A DNA stretch of 64,000 nucleotides from an uncultured Oscillospiraceae bacterium (GCA_934589145.1 CAKTNW010000001.1:100048-164047), one strand, 5' to 3'. Shown: positions 26,003 through 35,591, counted from the stretch's first letter. The notes: generated by a model not told the origin, from the letters alone. Numbers and translations are program-made.

Positions 26003-27760
26003 TCACTCAATACTTACAATCGTTTTATTCAGCAGGTTGTTTGTAAATCGATAGGATACCTGTTCCGCAGAATCCTGCTCCGGGGTAAACCCAATCTGCT
26101 CCAATGTCCTGCGCAGCAGGGCGTTCTTTTTTGTTTTCCGAACGCAGAAGCTGCCCACCTGACAGTCCTCGCTTTTCAGTAGATAGGAGAACAATGCGCT
26201 CTCTACGAACTTTCCCGCTACGCGGCAGGACATGGCAAACTCCGTAAAAACCACGACTCCATGATCCACACGATATTGCCCAAAGCCGACGATGCCATAG
26301 GTTCCAAAGTCATCTTCGCAGGAAAAAGCGAAATTCGTATGGCCGCTGCGAGCGAGAACCGTGTCAAACTCCTCTGCCGCATACTTTCTACCCGACATGT
26401 TCAACTGATTCGTGCGAAGAATCAGCTCATAACAACGCAGTTTCTCTTCCTCAGTCGCGGGAGAGAAAATATGCAGCTTCAAATTGCACTGACGAAGGAA
26501 TGCCAGGATGTCGGTGTGCTCTGCCTGCATCAGCGTGCTGCGCCGCTCCTCTGCTCGGTACATTTCACGACGCTGACGGCTCTCGGCAGTAACCGGAACA
26601 TCAAATTCCGGCTGCTCCAGCAGCCCCGAAAGTTCTGTTACATCGTATGTACGAACCTGCGGCCATTCCGAATGCACCTGCTGACGTTCAAAAGCGGAGT
26701 CGTCGATGAGAGCCAGAGCATCGATTCCAATATTCAGGCTCTTGGCGATTTGGGCCATAGAGGTGCTTTTCGGTGCCCACGATATTTGAGGATAGAGGAA
26801 GTAATCCGCAATGCCGAGTGTCCGCAGAACATCCATCGCCGGTTCAAAGTCGTTCTTGCTGGCAACAGACTGGAGAATCCCACGCCGATCCAGTTCCTCT
26901 ATCGTTTTCAGAACCAGCGAATTCAGCTCAAGCGCGGCGGGATCCTCTGTTTCGATCAAAGTCCCATTCCATAAGGTGTTATCAAGATCCCATACCAGGC
27001 ACTTTACCTTGGCGGCTGGTTGCTCTGCAGCAACGGGAGCTCCCTTAACAAAATCACACCAAAGAATGTCCAACTCTGCTTCTACATTGTTTTCCGGATA
27101 TACCTTGACGAGATTGCCCGGTTTGGAGCATGCGTCTGCAAGCGATGAGACAATCGCCAGATTTTCTCCCGGCTGAATGGCGATGGAGGTTTTCCATACG
27201 GAATCATGCTCCTCATATATTTCAACGATCAACCGATAGCTCTCATCTGAATAACTGTAGCCATGGAACAGAAATGCGTCCGCATGGTTGTCCATTCCGC
27301 GGAGCTTGCGCAGACCGCGGCGACGAATATACTCCGGCACACGAATACCTTGCCAGCGCAGTGCCTGCGGGAGATGACTGTGCTCGACACTTCCAAGAAA
27401 TTTACCCAGCGACTCATTCTTTTCCCACAAGGAAGCATATTGTGCCTCATCCAGCATGGCAGGAAACAGGACAGTCATCATGTTTCCCCACTTGCGGAAT
27501 TTCACATGAGCACCTTGGCCACAGCAAGCTCTCTCGTCTGCGAATGTGTGAAGGCCATTCTCTAATCGCTTGCAGCGGCCATCACTGCGGCTCTGGTAAT
27601 GAGCGCAGTTCTCAAAGCATGCTGGCGCAGAGCACTCCAAACAGTGCTCCTCCCACATCGCAGGACGAATTGCGGTGATATGAAATCGCTCGCGGATGTT
27701 CTCTTTACACAAGCCCCGTTTCCAGGTCTGCTTCTGATCTGCGTAGTAAAATTGATACAT
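26003..27760 (-). CDS. FkbH-like HAD-IIIC protein with a Cys-rich N-terminus
   Basis: 585 residues. The middle has a HAD phosphatase-type core (VWDLDNTLWNGTL, SVASKNDFEPAM, ALIDDSAFERQQV) and the C-terminus an acetyltransferase-like region, the layout of FkbH/OzmB-type proteins. Characterised relatives turn 1,3-bisphosphoglycerate into a glyceryl thioester on a carrier. Unusually, residues 38-75 are rich in cysteine (HCLECSAPACFENCAHY, then another CKR) and may bind a metal or Fe-S cluster. No acyl carrier protein is seen in the operon, so the acceptor is unclear. A glyceryl or related side group on the polymer is an inference. Confidence 0.8.
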   Translation of the reverse strand: MYQFYYADQKQTWKRGLCKENIRERFHITAIRPAMWEEHCLECSAPACFENCAHYQSRSDGRCKRLENGLHTFADERACCGQGAHVKFRKWGNMMTVLFPAMLDEAQYASLWEKNESLGKFLGSVEHSHLPQALRWQGIRVPEYIRRRGLRKLRGMDNHADAFLFHGYSYSDESYRLIVEIYEEHDSVWKTSIAIQPGENLAIVSSLADACSKPGNLVKVYPENNVEAELDILWCDFVKGAPVAAEQPAAKVKCLVWDLDNTLWNGTLIETEDPAALELNSLVLKTIEELDRRGILQSVASKNDFEPAMDVLRTLGIADYFLYPQISWAPKSTSMAQIAKSLNIGIDALALIDDSAFERQQVHSEWPQVRTYDVTELSGLLEQPEFDVPVTAESRQRREMYRAEERRSTLMQAEHTDILAFLRQCNLKLHIFSPATEEEKLRCYELILRTNQLNMSGRKYAAEEFDTVLARSGHTNFAFSCEDDFGTYGIVGFGQYRVDHGVVVFTEFAMSCRVAGKFVESALFSYLLKSEDCQVGSFCVRKTKKNALLRRTLEQIGFTPEQDSAEQVSYRFTNNLLNKTIVSIE

Positions 27761-27764
27761 TCTC

Positions 27765-28727
27765 TCACCTGCCCAATACTTCCTGCGCAGCTTCGCCCAT
27801 ATTCAGGCTGCGCATTCCATACCGTTCTCTTAGTTCTTCAAAATAGCGAAAGATTTCTTCCAACTGCTGTATGTGGAAGTCTGTGCGAACGCCGATGTTA
27901 TGCGGATGCCACCAAAGGTGAAATGTCAGTCCGTTTTTCGCTGCATGGAGCATCTGCCGCTTGATGCGGTGGAGTTTCAGGCTCTCTAAGAAGGCAAGTT
28001 GCCTGAAATACGGTTTATACATTCGTGACCCCACCAGATTTACAATGCCATTTTCTACCTTGGGGGTATATCCTCCTTGTCCAGTCAGCGGGAGATACAC
28101 GTCCGCCAGCCGCAAAAGTCTCATTAGTGGCCTGAACTTGATTTTTTCGTGGATCCAGTCGTTTTCTTCATCTCGGTAGGCCGAAAAGCCAAGTTCACAC
28201 AGCACTTGGGTATACTCCGGCTCGCACTGATTTCGCGGCAAAACGACAGAGGTCAGGTGATACCCATTTTCAGCGGCAATTGCCTGCGCAGACATCATAT
28301 CTTCGCGGAACTGCTGAACGGTCTGACCCGGTTCTCGGCAGTAGTAATGCGAAAATGTATGGCTTCCGATTTCCTGATTCGGTGTATCCGCAATCTGCCG
28401 GATGAGACTGGGCGCATAGAAACACGGTGCCTCTGCCTCATTTTTCCCAATCTGCCCAAAGCATCGATAGCTGGATAGTTCCGCATGATCGTATGTAGGT
28501 TTTGACGCAGGAAAATACTTTCTGAGGCCCTGTTCGTCCTCCGCAAATTGGAATCCGACGGTGGCCCAAGTAGCATGGATCCCATACTTCTGAAAGAGTT
28601 TCAAAAGACGAGGGATGGCTTTCCGTCCGCCCAGAACATGATTCTCGTATTCTGACAACGTATGGCTATCCTGCATACCCCAGAACAGTTCAAAATCAAG
28701 GGAAACAATTAACGTCGCCTGTTTCAC
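27765..28727 (-). CDS. Polysaccharide deacetylase family protein
   Basis: 320 residues. A NodB-like pattern is present: SLDFELFWG near the start, ATWATVGFQF, and EIGSHTFSHYYC near residue 125. The histidines of the H-S-H-T-x3-H type motif are kept. A late HLWWHPHNIG segment is also typical of this subgroup. There is no signal peptide, so it would act in the cytoplasm, perhaps on lipid-linked sugar. It overlaps licD by four bases. Confidence 0.85.
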   Translation of the reverse strand: MKQATLIVSLDFELFWGMQDSHTLSEYENHVLGGRKAIPRLLKLFQKYGIHATWATVGFQFAEDEQGLRKYFPASKPTYDHAELSSYRCFGQIGKNEAEAPCFYAPSLIRQIADTPNQEIGSHTFSHYYCREPGQTVQQFREDMMSAQAIAAENGYHLTSVVLPRNQCEPEYTQVLCELGFSAYRDEENDWIHEKIKFRPLMRLLRLADVYLPLTGQGGYTPKVENGIVNLVGSRMYKPYFRQLAFLESLKLHRIKRQMLHAAKNGLTFHLWWHPHNIGVRTDFHIQQLEEIFRYFEELRERYGMRSLNMGEAAQEVLGR

Positions 28728-29569
28728 GTCTGATGGTTCAACTCCTCATAGTTGTGTTCAAAATCGATTAAAAGCGGATGATGCTTCCAGACACGCTCTT
28801 CCTCTGGAGGAAGTTGCATGTAGTCGCCGTACTCCACACGCAGGGTCGCGTCCGTATCTGCAACACACATATATTGCTTTCTGTTAAACTCGATCGTTTT
28901 CATGTTCTCAAACAGGTTTGTGGGATAATACTTGCGGCTGCTCCCGATGGTGCTGGGGAACACATATTGCAGGGATTCATCCCCGTTCCAGCTACGGATT
29001 TTCTTATCTGTACGCTCACGCCGCACAGCGTATTTTTCTTTCGGCGCTTTAAGCAAAGCCCTCTCGACTTTGCCAATCATTCCGCCCGAGCCGCTGGTAT
29101 GCCCGCGGCTATAGAGCAGATTCACTGCGCAGGCAATGTACTGGATCTTCCGTCCGATCTTTCCGGACGGAACGCGGTCACCAGGGAAAATATCAACGAA
29201 TATGCCTTTGTGGTAATGCTTCGTCCGTTCCGTCTCGTCCTGTAGGAAAGTTGTATGATCCTTTCTGATTTTGGTGAAGTTCTGCGTAAAATCCGGATCT
29301 GTTCTGGTATTTTGCAGAATGTATCCCTTCGGTGTGGCCTGATTCCAGACAGCAATCAGCTTTTCATAGTCCTCTCTGGGCATCATTATGTCAATGTCAT
29401 CATCCCACGGGATAAAACCCTTATGCCTCACAGCACCGATCAAGGTGCCGTAGGCCAGAGAGTACCGCAGACCGTGCTCCGTGCAGACCTGATGGATCAC
29501 ATCCAATATTTCCTGCTCTGTTGCCCAGATTTGCTGCTGGAGTTGATTTGATGTTTGTATCATGCTCAT
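28724..29569 (-). CDS. licD: LicD family phosphocholine transferase
   Basis: 281 residues. The LicD core is clear: LRYSLAYGTLIGAVRHKGF and WDDDIDIMMPREDYEKL around residues 35-70, with the metal-binding D-D-D-I-D. Further on, FVDIFPGDRV matches the family. The enzyme moves phosphocholine from CDP-choline to a sugar. It lies directly after the choline transporter and near LicC and LicA, so choline is the likely substrate rather than ribitol phosphate. Confidence 0.92.
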   Translation of the reverse strand: MSMIQTSNQLQQQIWATEQEILDVIHQVCTEHGLRYSLAYGTLIGAVRHKGFIPWDDDIDIMMPREDYEKLIAVWNQATPKGYILQNTRTDPDFTQNFTKIRKDHTTFLQDETERTKHYHKGIFVDIFPGDRVPSGKIGRKIQYIACAVNLLYSRGHTSGSGGMIGKVERALLKAPKEKYAVRRERTDKKIRSWNGDESLQYVFPSTIGSSRKYYPTNLFENMKTIEFNRKQYMCVADTDATLRVEYGDYMQLPPEEERVWKHHPLLIDFEHNYEELNHQT

Positions 29570-31089
29570 GTGTCCTTTCTCTCCCGCAGATAGCTGGACG
29601 CATCCTTGAAGAAGCTCGCTACGATCATGAGAATGATGATTCCAATGGGAAATGCCGCAATGATCGATACGGATTGCAGACTGTTCATGGAATTCTCGGA
29701 AAATATCAGTGCTATGGGCAGAAGGATGAACACCACCGCCCAGAAGGTGCGGATGCGTTTATCCGGTTCCTGCTCCGGCTTCAATCTCTTATACGAATAG
29801 CTCGAAACGACCATCGTCAGCGCGTCAAATGTGGTGGAATAGAATGCGACCATTGTGACCGCCAGCAAAATCAGACCAAACTCCGTCAGTGGAAGCGTAT
29901 CGAATATTTTCATGATCGCTTCGGAATAATCGCCGCCTGACGCAATAAAGCCGGTAACGTCAAGGCCATGCTTGAGCTGCTGCGCAAGACCATAATTGCC
30001 AAGAATGATAAACGAGGTGAAGGTGCCTGCAAGACCCCAGCCGTAACCGCCGAGGATCGTATTGCGAATAGTACGCCCCTTGCTGATCACGCCGATAAAA
30101 AATGGCGTCGCAACGCACCAGACCATCCAATAGGCCCAGTAATAGATCGTCCAGTTCTGCGGGAAGCTCGTTTCCCGCAGCGGATCCATCCATGTCGCCA
30201 GCCCAATGAAGTTCTGGGCAAGATTGCCGATCGCGGAGAAGCCTGTTTCCAGGATATAGCGCGTCTCCCCGCCGCCGAACAGGACATAGGCCAGCAGCGC
30301 AAAGAAGCAGTAGCTGCAAATGGCGGCGAGCTTCGCGATTCCCTTCATGCCGAACCAGACCGTGATGGTGTAGACCGCCGCGATCATCAAAAGAATCGCT
30401 ATCGTTAACCCGATGCTGTCCTGCAGGCCAAACACCCGGCTGAGCGCTCTGGAGAGCAGCGGTGTCGCAAGCGAAAACGTTGTTGCTGTGCCCGCAATCA
30501 GCGCGAAAATCGCAGTCAGGTCGATCACACGGCCCCAAACTCCATCTATCCGGTTTCCCAGCAGCGGGCGGCAGGCTTCGGAGAACTTCTGCTTATCACG
30601 GCCACGGATATGGATCATAAAGCCGAACGCAACTGCAAGCACGATATAAAAGCCCCATGCGATAGGTCCCCAGTGGAAAAGCGGGTAAGTGGATGCCCAT
30701 TTCTGCATACCGCCCATCATTTCGACCTGCGGCTCATTGGCATACAGTGCCCATTCGCACAGAGAATAAAACAGAATGTCCGCAGCCATGGTGGATGTGA
30801 AAATCATAGTCCCCCACTGAAAAGAGCGATACTGCGGCTTTTCACAGTCCCCAAGCTTGATTTTGCCGAATTTGGAAAAGGCTATGTAAAGTGTACAGCC
30901 AACGATGCCAACGCCAAGCAATGCATAGTAGAGGCCAAAGTCATCCCCCAGAAAGCCTCGTACCACGCTCAGGACGAGCTTGGAGCCTTCCGGAAAAATC
31001 ATAAACAGCGCACATACCGTCAGCACGATTACCAGCGGCACCAGCATAGATACCCAGTCAAGTTCTCTTTTCAGTGTGTCCTTTTTCAT
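29566..31089 (-). CDS. BCCT family choline/betaine transporter
   Basis: 507 residues and 12 predicted membrane helices. Typical BCCT segments are seen: HWGPIAWGFYIVLAVAFGF in helices 3-4, and the tryptophan-rich TIYYWAYWMVWCVATPFFIG that lines the quaternary-ammonium site. It would import choline for the adjacent LicA-LicC-LicD enzymes, a function done by the unrelated LicB permease in Haemophilus. Its stop overlaps the licD start. Confidence 0.92.
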   Translation of the reverse strand: MKKDTLKRELDWVSMLVPLVIVLTVCALFMIFPEGSKLVLSVVRGFLGDDFGLYYALLGVGIVGCTLYIAFSKFGKIKLGDCEKPQYRSFQWGTMIFTSTMAADILFYSLCEWALYANEPQVEMMGGMQKWASTYPLFHWGPIAWGFYIVLAVAFGFMIHIRGRDKQKFSEACRPLLGNRIDGVWGRVIDLTAIFALIAGTATTFSLATPLLSRALSRVFGLQDSIGLTIAILLMIAAVYTITVWFGMKGIAKLAAICSYCFFALLAYVLFGGGETRYILETGFSAIGNLAQNFIGLATWMDPLRETSFPQNWTIYYWAYWMVWCVATPFFIGVISKGRTIRNTILGGYGWGLAGTFTSFIILGNYGLAQQLKHGLDVTGFIASGGDYSEAIMKIFDTLPLTEFGLILLAVTMVAFYSTTFDALTMVVSSYSYKRLKPEQEPDKRIRTFWAVVFILLPIALIFSENSMNSLQSVSIIAAFPIGIIILMIVASFFKDASSYLRERKDT

Positions 31090-31092
31090 AGG

Positions 31093-31812
31093 TCAATTGA
31101 AACCGCCTTTGTAGGATGGATCAGCCTCGCAAAGCTCTGTGAAGCTGTCAATTTCGCGCAGGTCTTTTTCTGAGATGGGATAAATGCCAAGTTGGTACTC
31201 ATCAGGGTAGCAAAACATTGCGACATCATCCCAGTAAATGCTCCAATTTTTGTTTTGCACAAATTCCAGTTCCAGGTGCTTTCTGAGCCGCTGTCCGTCT
31301 TCTGCTGTCCAGCGTGACACGCTGAAGAGCTGCCAGCCGTGATCGCCGCCCGTGCGGCTGCACTTTGTTACAATCCCGTTTTCGACTGTCAGCAACCATT
31401 CGTTTGTAGTTCTGTCCGTCCAGGCACAGCTATACCCTGAGCAGGTAAATTCCCGGTGAAGAATCGCCGGATTGTGGATGATCTGATCGCCGTCCAAAAC
31501 AATCACGTTGTTCAGATATTCACGCGCAACATAAAGGGACGCGATGTTATTGCACTCCGCGTACCATGGATTTTCTATCAGAGTAACGCCGCTGTATTTC
31601 TTCGCCCATTCATAGAATCGCTCTTTGAGGTATCCGACCACGACATAAATCTCGTGGATTCCATTTTTGTGAAGCGCCGCGATGATCGTATCGATCATGC
31701 ACACGCCGTTTACTGTGACCAGCGGCTTTGGTGTCGTTAAGGTCACAGGGTGCAGCCGTTGACCGATACCTGCAGCCATAATGATCGCGCGTTCTACAAT
31801 ATGTTCAGACAT
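31093..31812 (-). CDS. licC: Choline-phosphate cytidylyltransferase (LicC type)
   Basis: 239 residues from the ATG at 31812, inside the last codons of licA; a longer frame to 31878 would overlap licA by 70 bases. The nucleotidyltransferase signature is AIIMAAGIGQRLHPVT with TPKPLV. VLDGDQIIHNP is the metal-binding site and IYWDDVAMF is typical of LicC. It makes CDP-choline from phosphocholine and CTP. The order licA-licC-transporter-licD gives a complete pathway. Confidence 0.9.
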   Translation of the reverse strand: MSEHIVERAIIMAAGIGQRLHPVTLTTPKPLVTVNGVCMIDTIIAALHKNGIHEIYVVVGYLKERFYEWAKKYSGVTLIENPWYAECNNIASLYVAREYLNNVIVLDGDQIIHNPAILHREFTCSGYSCAWTDRTTNEWLLTVENGIVTKCSRTGGDHGWQLFSVSRWTAEDGQRLRKHLELEFVQNKNWSIYWDDVAMFCYPDEYQLGIYPISEKDLREIDSFTELCEADPSYKGGFN

Positions 31813-32719
31813 AATCTCTGCCAAATGCCTCTCTGTATTCTCGGAAGAATATCTCGCTGTATTCTTTTGCATAGTCATATTGACGCTGTGCGTAAGCGCC
31901 GAACTCTACGCCGCAATGATGCTTGAACTCGCACCAGTTGCTCCACACAAGGCCGCTGACAGCGACATAACAGTGCACCTTCATGCGGGTCAGCTCGTCG
32001 CAGCCGTCGATGAAGTACAAATCGATCAGCTTTTCAGCTTCCACCCGATCATACATTGCGTAGATAATAAACATTGCGACATCCAGATGCGGATCCTGCA
32101 TCCCTGCATACTCCCAATCGATGAGCCTGATCTGCTCTGCGCCATCTGCATCGTGCACAAACAGGAAGTTATCCGGCACTGCGTCAATATGGCAAAGCTG
32201 GATGCTCTTCGGCTGTTCGTCGATGAACTGCTTCAAACTGAGAACCGCCTGTTTCGTTTTACCGTAATCCGCGTAAATGGAAGGTTCACCTTCCCAAAGG
32301 CTCTCGTAAAAATCCAAGCGCTCCCACAGATCAAAGCTGTGCGCAACATGTAGCTTGCTTGAATGAAACCCTCGCAGAGCTGCAACGCACTTTGCGACTT
32401 CATCCCAGTTCCCGCTGTTGCAAACATGTGCGTCTGTCAGATATGACGAGATTTTGATTCCCGTGGCCGGGTCAAAATAATGGATCGTTTCGCTGATTCC
32501 CAACGACTTAATCGCATTGTAGACCGCATGCTCCTGCGCACGGTTGATCAGGCGATCCGTTCCTTCACCGGGGATACGAATAATGTACCGGTTCCCTTTG
32601 ACGAAAAATGCATAAGAACGGTTGGTCATGCCGGTTTTCATTGTCTGAAGCGCTTCCACTTCATCCGCCCGGCAAAATCCGCATGATTCAATTAACTGAG
32701 GGATAGAAGAAGTGGGCAT
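31805..32719 (-). CDS. licA: Choline kinase (LicA type)
   Basis: 304 residues of the aminoglycoside phosphotransferase/choline kinase fold. Key motifs are LCHIDAVPDNFLF (Brenner-type catalytic loop, H-x-D-x4-N) and IRLIDWEYAGMQDPHLDVA (metal-binding aspartate). The N-terminal TGMTNRSYAFFVKG is the glycine-containing ATP loop. It phosphorylates imported choline. The gene overlaps licC and follows the polymerase gene by three bases. Confidence 0.9.
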   Translation of the reverse strand: MPTSSIPQLIESCGFCRADEVEALQTMKTGMTNRSYAFFVKGNRYIIRIPGEGTDRLINRAQEHAVYNAIKSLGISETIHYFDPATGIKISSYLTDAHVCNSGNWDEVAKCVAALRGFHSSKLHVAHSFDLWERLDFYESLWEGEPSIYADYGKTKQAVLSLKQFIDEQPKSIQLCHIDAVPDNFLFVHDADGAEQIRLIDWEYAGMQDPHLDVAMFIIYAMYDRVEAEKLIDLYFIDGCDELTRMKVHCYVAVSGLVWSNWCEFKHHCGVEFGAYAQRQYDYAKEYSEIFFREYREAFGRDYV

Positions 32720-32722
32720 ACA

Positions 32723-33877
32723 TTAACCTCCGAATAGGCTGGTGATAAACTGCCACAGTGTACTTGCCGAATAGTCATTCCCAAAATCCTTTGAAACACC
32801 GAATTCATACAGGAAATATCCAAAGTACAGCACAGATGCACAAATCGTAATAAATTGTGCTGAGCGCTTGGTGAATAACTTTTTTATCATCCACGGGAGA
32901 GAAATTGCCGTGGCTATCTCAAAATAAGCTGCCATACGCGCAAACAGGTTTGCAGCTTGCACAGTTCCAATTGTCAGAATCATCGCACAGACAGTGCTCA
33001 TATTAACGAACAGATTCTCGCTGCGAGAGGATTCTCGGAAGAGGTGCTTGCGGAATGCAAAGGCTAATATAGACGGTATCCAATAAACGGCAACTCGTAT
33101 CAAATTAATCTGGTGGCCGTCAAAAACCTCTCCCTCATCGACCAGCGCACCAATGGACTGCGCGTATTCCATAAACGCACCGAGTGTCCGGTCATAGGTC
33201 AACATCGCAAATATGGTTGCCAGTAGGCCAAGGTAGGTAATGCTCCCCCATGGCCGTCCGAATAGAAGTGGGAGAATCAAAAACATAAAGGCGTGCGTAT
33301 GGAATAGAATCGCGATTGCAACTAATAGATAAAAACGCACATACTTCTTCTCCTCGGCATAAGGAATACTCAATAAAAGGAAAAATATTGCGAAGCATTG
33401 CTTCAGAGCGGCAACATATACAATGTAGGTGCCGAGGGAGAAAAAAATCAGCATACTGAATGCAGGATTAACAGAATATTTCTTGAACAGCTTTACAACG
33501 GCGAAGCTACTCAAAAGAGCTGGAAGAAGAAAATAAATATGATAGTTATCCGAGATGTCGTGCGAGATGTCTCTCCATAGATTTGATAGCGGGTTGCCCG
33601 TCAGATCTAACAGTCCTCCGCTTTCAAGAAATGCTCGCGCACCATCGGAATTATTCCATGCAAAGATATAGTTCCATGTGTCATTGTAACTCGTCCTCAA
33701 GAAAGAAAAGCACGTCAACCACACGATCACAATAATCATGAAGATATCCGCTTTGCGCAACATGAAATGCCGACGTCCGGTCTGAGGTCCCTCTAACTGC
33801 ATAGACGTCGGATAATAGACTTGGGACAGGTACATCAGAAAGACGCAGCCCCAGTAGAGTAAAATCAGTTGCCGCAT
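32723..33877 (-). CDS. EpsG-like polysaccharide polymerase
   Basis: 384 residues with about ten membrane helices. The N-terminal region RTSYNDTWNYIFAW and the later LFHTHAFMFLILPLL (a conserved H-x-H in a periplasm-facing loop) match the EpsG/Wzy-like family. It would join repeat units outside the membrane after flipping by Wzx. Membrane proteins of this type diverge strongly, so the family call rests on layout and position. Confidence 0.82.
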   Translation of the reverse strand: MRQLILLYWGCVFLMYLSQVYYPTSMQLEGPQTGRRHFMLRKADIFMIIVIVWLTCFSFLRTSYNDTWNYIFAWNNSDGARAFLESGGLLDLTGNPLSNLWRDISHDISDNYHIYFLLPALLSSFAVVKLFKKYSVNPAFSMLIFFSLGTYIVYVAALKQCFAIFFLLLSIPYAEEKKYVRFYLLVAIAILFHTHAFMFLILPLLFGRPWGSITYLGLLATIFAMLTYDRTLGAFMEYAQSIGALVDEGEVFDGHQINLIRVAVYWIPSILAFAFRKHLFRESSRSENLFVNMSTVCAMILTIGTVQAANLFARMAAYFEIATAISLPWMIKKLFTKRSAQFITICASVLYFGYFLYEFGVSKDFGNDYSASTLWQFITSLFGG

Positions 33878-33879
33878 CC

Positions 33880-34977
33880 TCAGTTCCTCGCTGTCACCGA
33901 AAGCATAAGTCCCTCTATGGTCTGCGCCACTACAATGCGTTTGTCAAACTTCCGCTCGATGAACGCACGTCCGCAACGGCCCATCTGCTCCTGCTCACGC
34001 TGCGTTTTGTTAGCAAACTCACGGAAGAAATTGGTCAGTGCTTCCGCATCCTGCACAGGGCAAAGATAGCCGCTGACACCGTCCTCCACCGCCTCGCGGC
34101 AGCCGGGGATATCGCTGGTGATGAGAGCGCGGCCAGTGCCGGCTCCCTCCAGCAGAACGTTGGACATACCCTCGTGGTAGGAGGGCAGCACAACGCAGTC
34201 CGCCGCTTCGTAGAACGGATGCACGTTCGTCTGGAAGCCGTGGAAGTTGATGACACCATCGGCAACCAGTTGGTCGACGGTTTCTTTGTAGGCATCCTCG
34301 TAGAAGCCCACCACATCAAAGGCAACCTTCTCGCCAAACTCTGCCTTGATGGTTTTCGCGGCGGCGAAGAACTCATCCACGCCCTTTTCCTTCATGATCC
34401 GGCCAACAAACAGGAAGCTGCACACGCCGTCGTCCTGCATGGGGACATAGAGATACTCGTCCAGATTGATGCCCGCACCGGGAAGCACCTTCATCTGCTG
34501 GGCGGAGACGATGTTTTTATGTAGGAAGAACTGGGCGTTCTCCTCGTTTTCAAAGAACACCGTTTTCGCCTTTCGTAGAGCACTGCGATACATCACGGAC
34601 ACCACGCTTGACAGCACCGGTTTTTCAAACGCCGTGCCAAGGCCCTGCACATTGGTGACATAGGGAATGCCCTTGGCCTTGCAGGCGCTGCCCATGTAGA
34701 TGTTGGGCTTGATGGAATAGGTGATGACCAGATCCGGCTGGATCTCGTCCAGCATCTTGCGGTAGGTTTTCAGCAGCTTCATGTCCTTGAAGGGATTGAT
34801 GCTGCGGCGGTCAATCTCTGTATCGATGCAGTGAAGCCCCATGGCCTGCAAATCGTCCTCGTGGCCAACAAAAGGCGTGCTGAGAATGACCTCATGCGCC
34901 TGCATCAGCGCTTCCACCAGTTCCTTGCGGAAGCGGTAGAACATATAGGAATGATTGGTTGCGATCAGAATTCTCAT
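33880..34977 (-). CDS. Family 4 glycosyltransferase
   Basis: 365 residues. GT-B features: MRILIATNHSYMFYRFRKEL at the N-terminus, VQGLGTAF in the acceptor domain, FLFVGRIMKEKGVDEFF starting the donor domain, and PSYHEGMSNVLLEGAGTGRA as the E-x7-E signature. It directly follows the initiating transferase and overlaps it by four bases, so it probably adds the second sugar of the repeat unit. Confidence 0.92.
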   Translation of the reverse strand: MRILIATNHSYMFYRFRKELVEALMQAHEVILSTPFVGHEDDLQAMGLHCIDTEIDRRSINPFKDMKLLKTYRKMLDEIQPDLVITYSIKPNIYMGSACKAKGIPYVTNVQGLGTAFEKPVLSSVVSVMYRSALRKAKTVFFENEENAQFFLHKNIVSAQQMKVLPGAGINLDEYLYVPMQDDGVCSFLFVGRIMKEKGVDEFFAAAKTIKAEFGEKVAFDVVGFYEDAYKETVDQLVADGVINFHGFQTNVHPFYEAADCVVLPSYHEGMSNVLLEGAGTGRALITSDIPGCREAVEDGVSGYLCPVQDAEALTNFFREFANKTQREQEQMGRCGRAFIERKFDKRIVVAQTIEGLMLSVTARN

Positions 34978-35591
34978 TTCTTGTTCTCCATCTTATGCAG
35001 CTCTCCCGTGCCGCCCTCGACCACACCGTCGCCCCGCAGGGCGGAAATGGCCGTACCGAAAAAGCAGCGGCAGTCAAAGGCGAAGCTCATGCGCCGCACA
35101 TATTCGCCATCCAAGCGGGCCTTGTCGGCAATCTCCAACTCGTCCCGGCCGCAGATTTGCGCCCAGCCGGAAAGGCCGGGCTTCACATCGTTGGCACCGT
35201 ATTTGTCTCGCTCCACCAGCAAATCGTCCTGATTCCAGAGGGCAGGCCGGGGGCCGATGACGCTCATATCACCACGGAGGATATTCCAGAGCTGCGGAAT
35301 TTCATCAAGGGATGTTTTGCGCAGGAACTTTCCAACGCGCGTGATGTACTGCTCCGGATTTTCCAGCAAATGCGTCGGCATATCGTGGGGCGTGGACATC
35401 TTCATGCTGCGGAATTTATAGAGCTGGAAATATTTTTTGTGGATACCAACCCGCTTCTGAGAGAAGAACACGGGGCCGGGATCGTCGATCTCAATGGCGA
35501 TCATGATAAGCAGGTACAGCCATGAGGCGAGGATCAACCCCGCCAGCGACAGCAATATATCAATAAATCGTTTTCCAAATCTCTTATACAT
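34974..35591 (-). CDS. Initiating undecaprenyl-phosphate sugar transferase
   Basis: 205 residues, the short (PglC-like) form with one N-terminal membrane segment (residues 8-35). Family motifs: PGPVFFSQKRVG, YKFRSMK, RKTSLDEIPQLWNIL, SVIGPRP and KPGLSGWAQI. It transfers the first sugar-1-phosphate onto undecaprenyl phosphate. It is the first gene of the 22-gene operon and has a long leader of about 110 bases. No tyrosine kinase or Wzz-like regulator precedes it. Confidence 0.93.
   Translation of the reverse strand: MYKRFGKRFIDILLSLAGLILASWLYLLIMIAIEIDDPGPVFFSQKRVGIHKKYFQLYKFRSMKMSTPHDMPTHLLENPEQYITRVGKFLRKTSLDEIPQLWNILRGDMSVIGPRPALWNQDDLLVERDKYGANDVKPGLSGWAQICGRDELEIADKARLDGEYVRRMSFAFDCRCFFGTAISALRGDGVVEGGTGELHKMENKK

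Noticed and set aside
26003..27760. FkbH-like gene as part of a polyketide or peptide pathway
   Set aside because: No synthase, carrier protein or thioesterase is nearby; all neighbours are polysaccharide genes.
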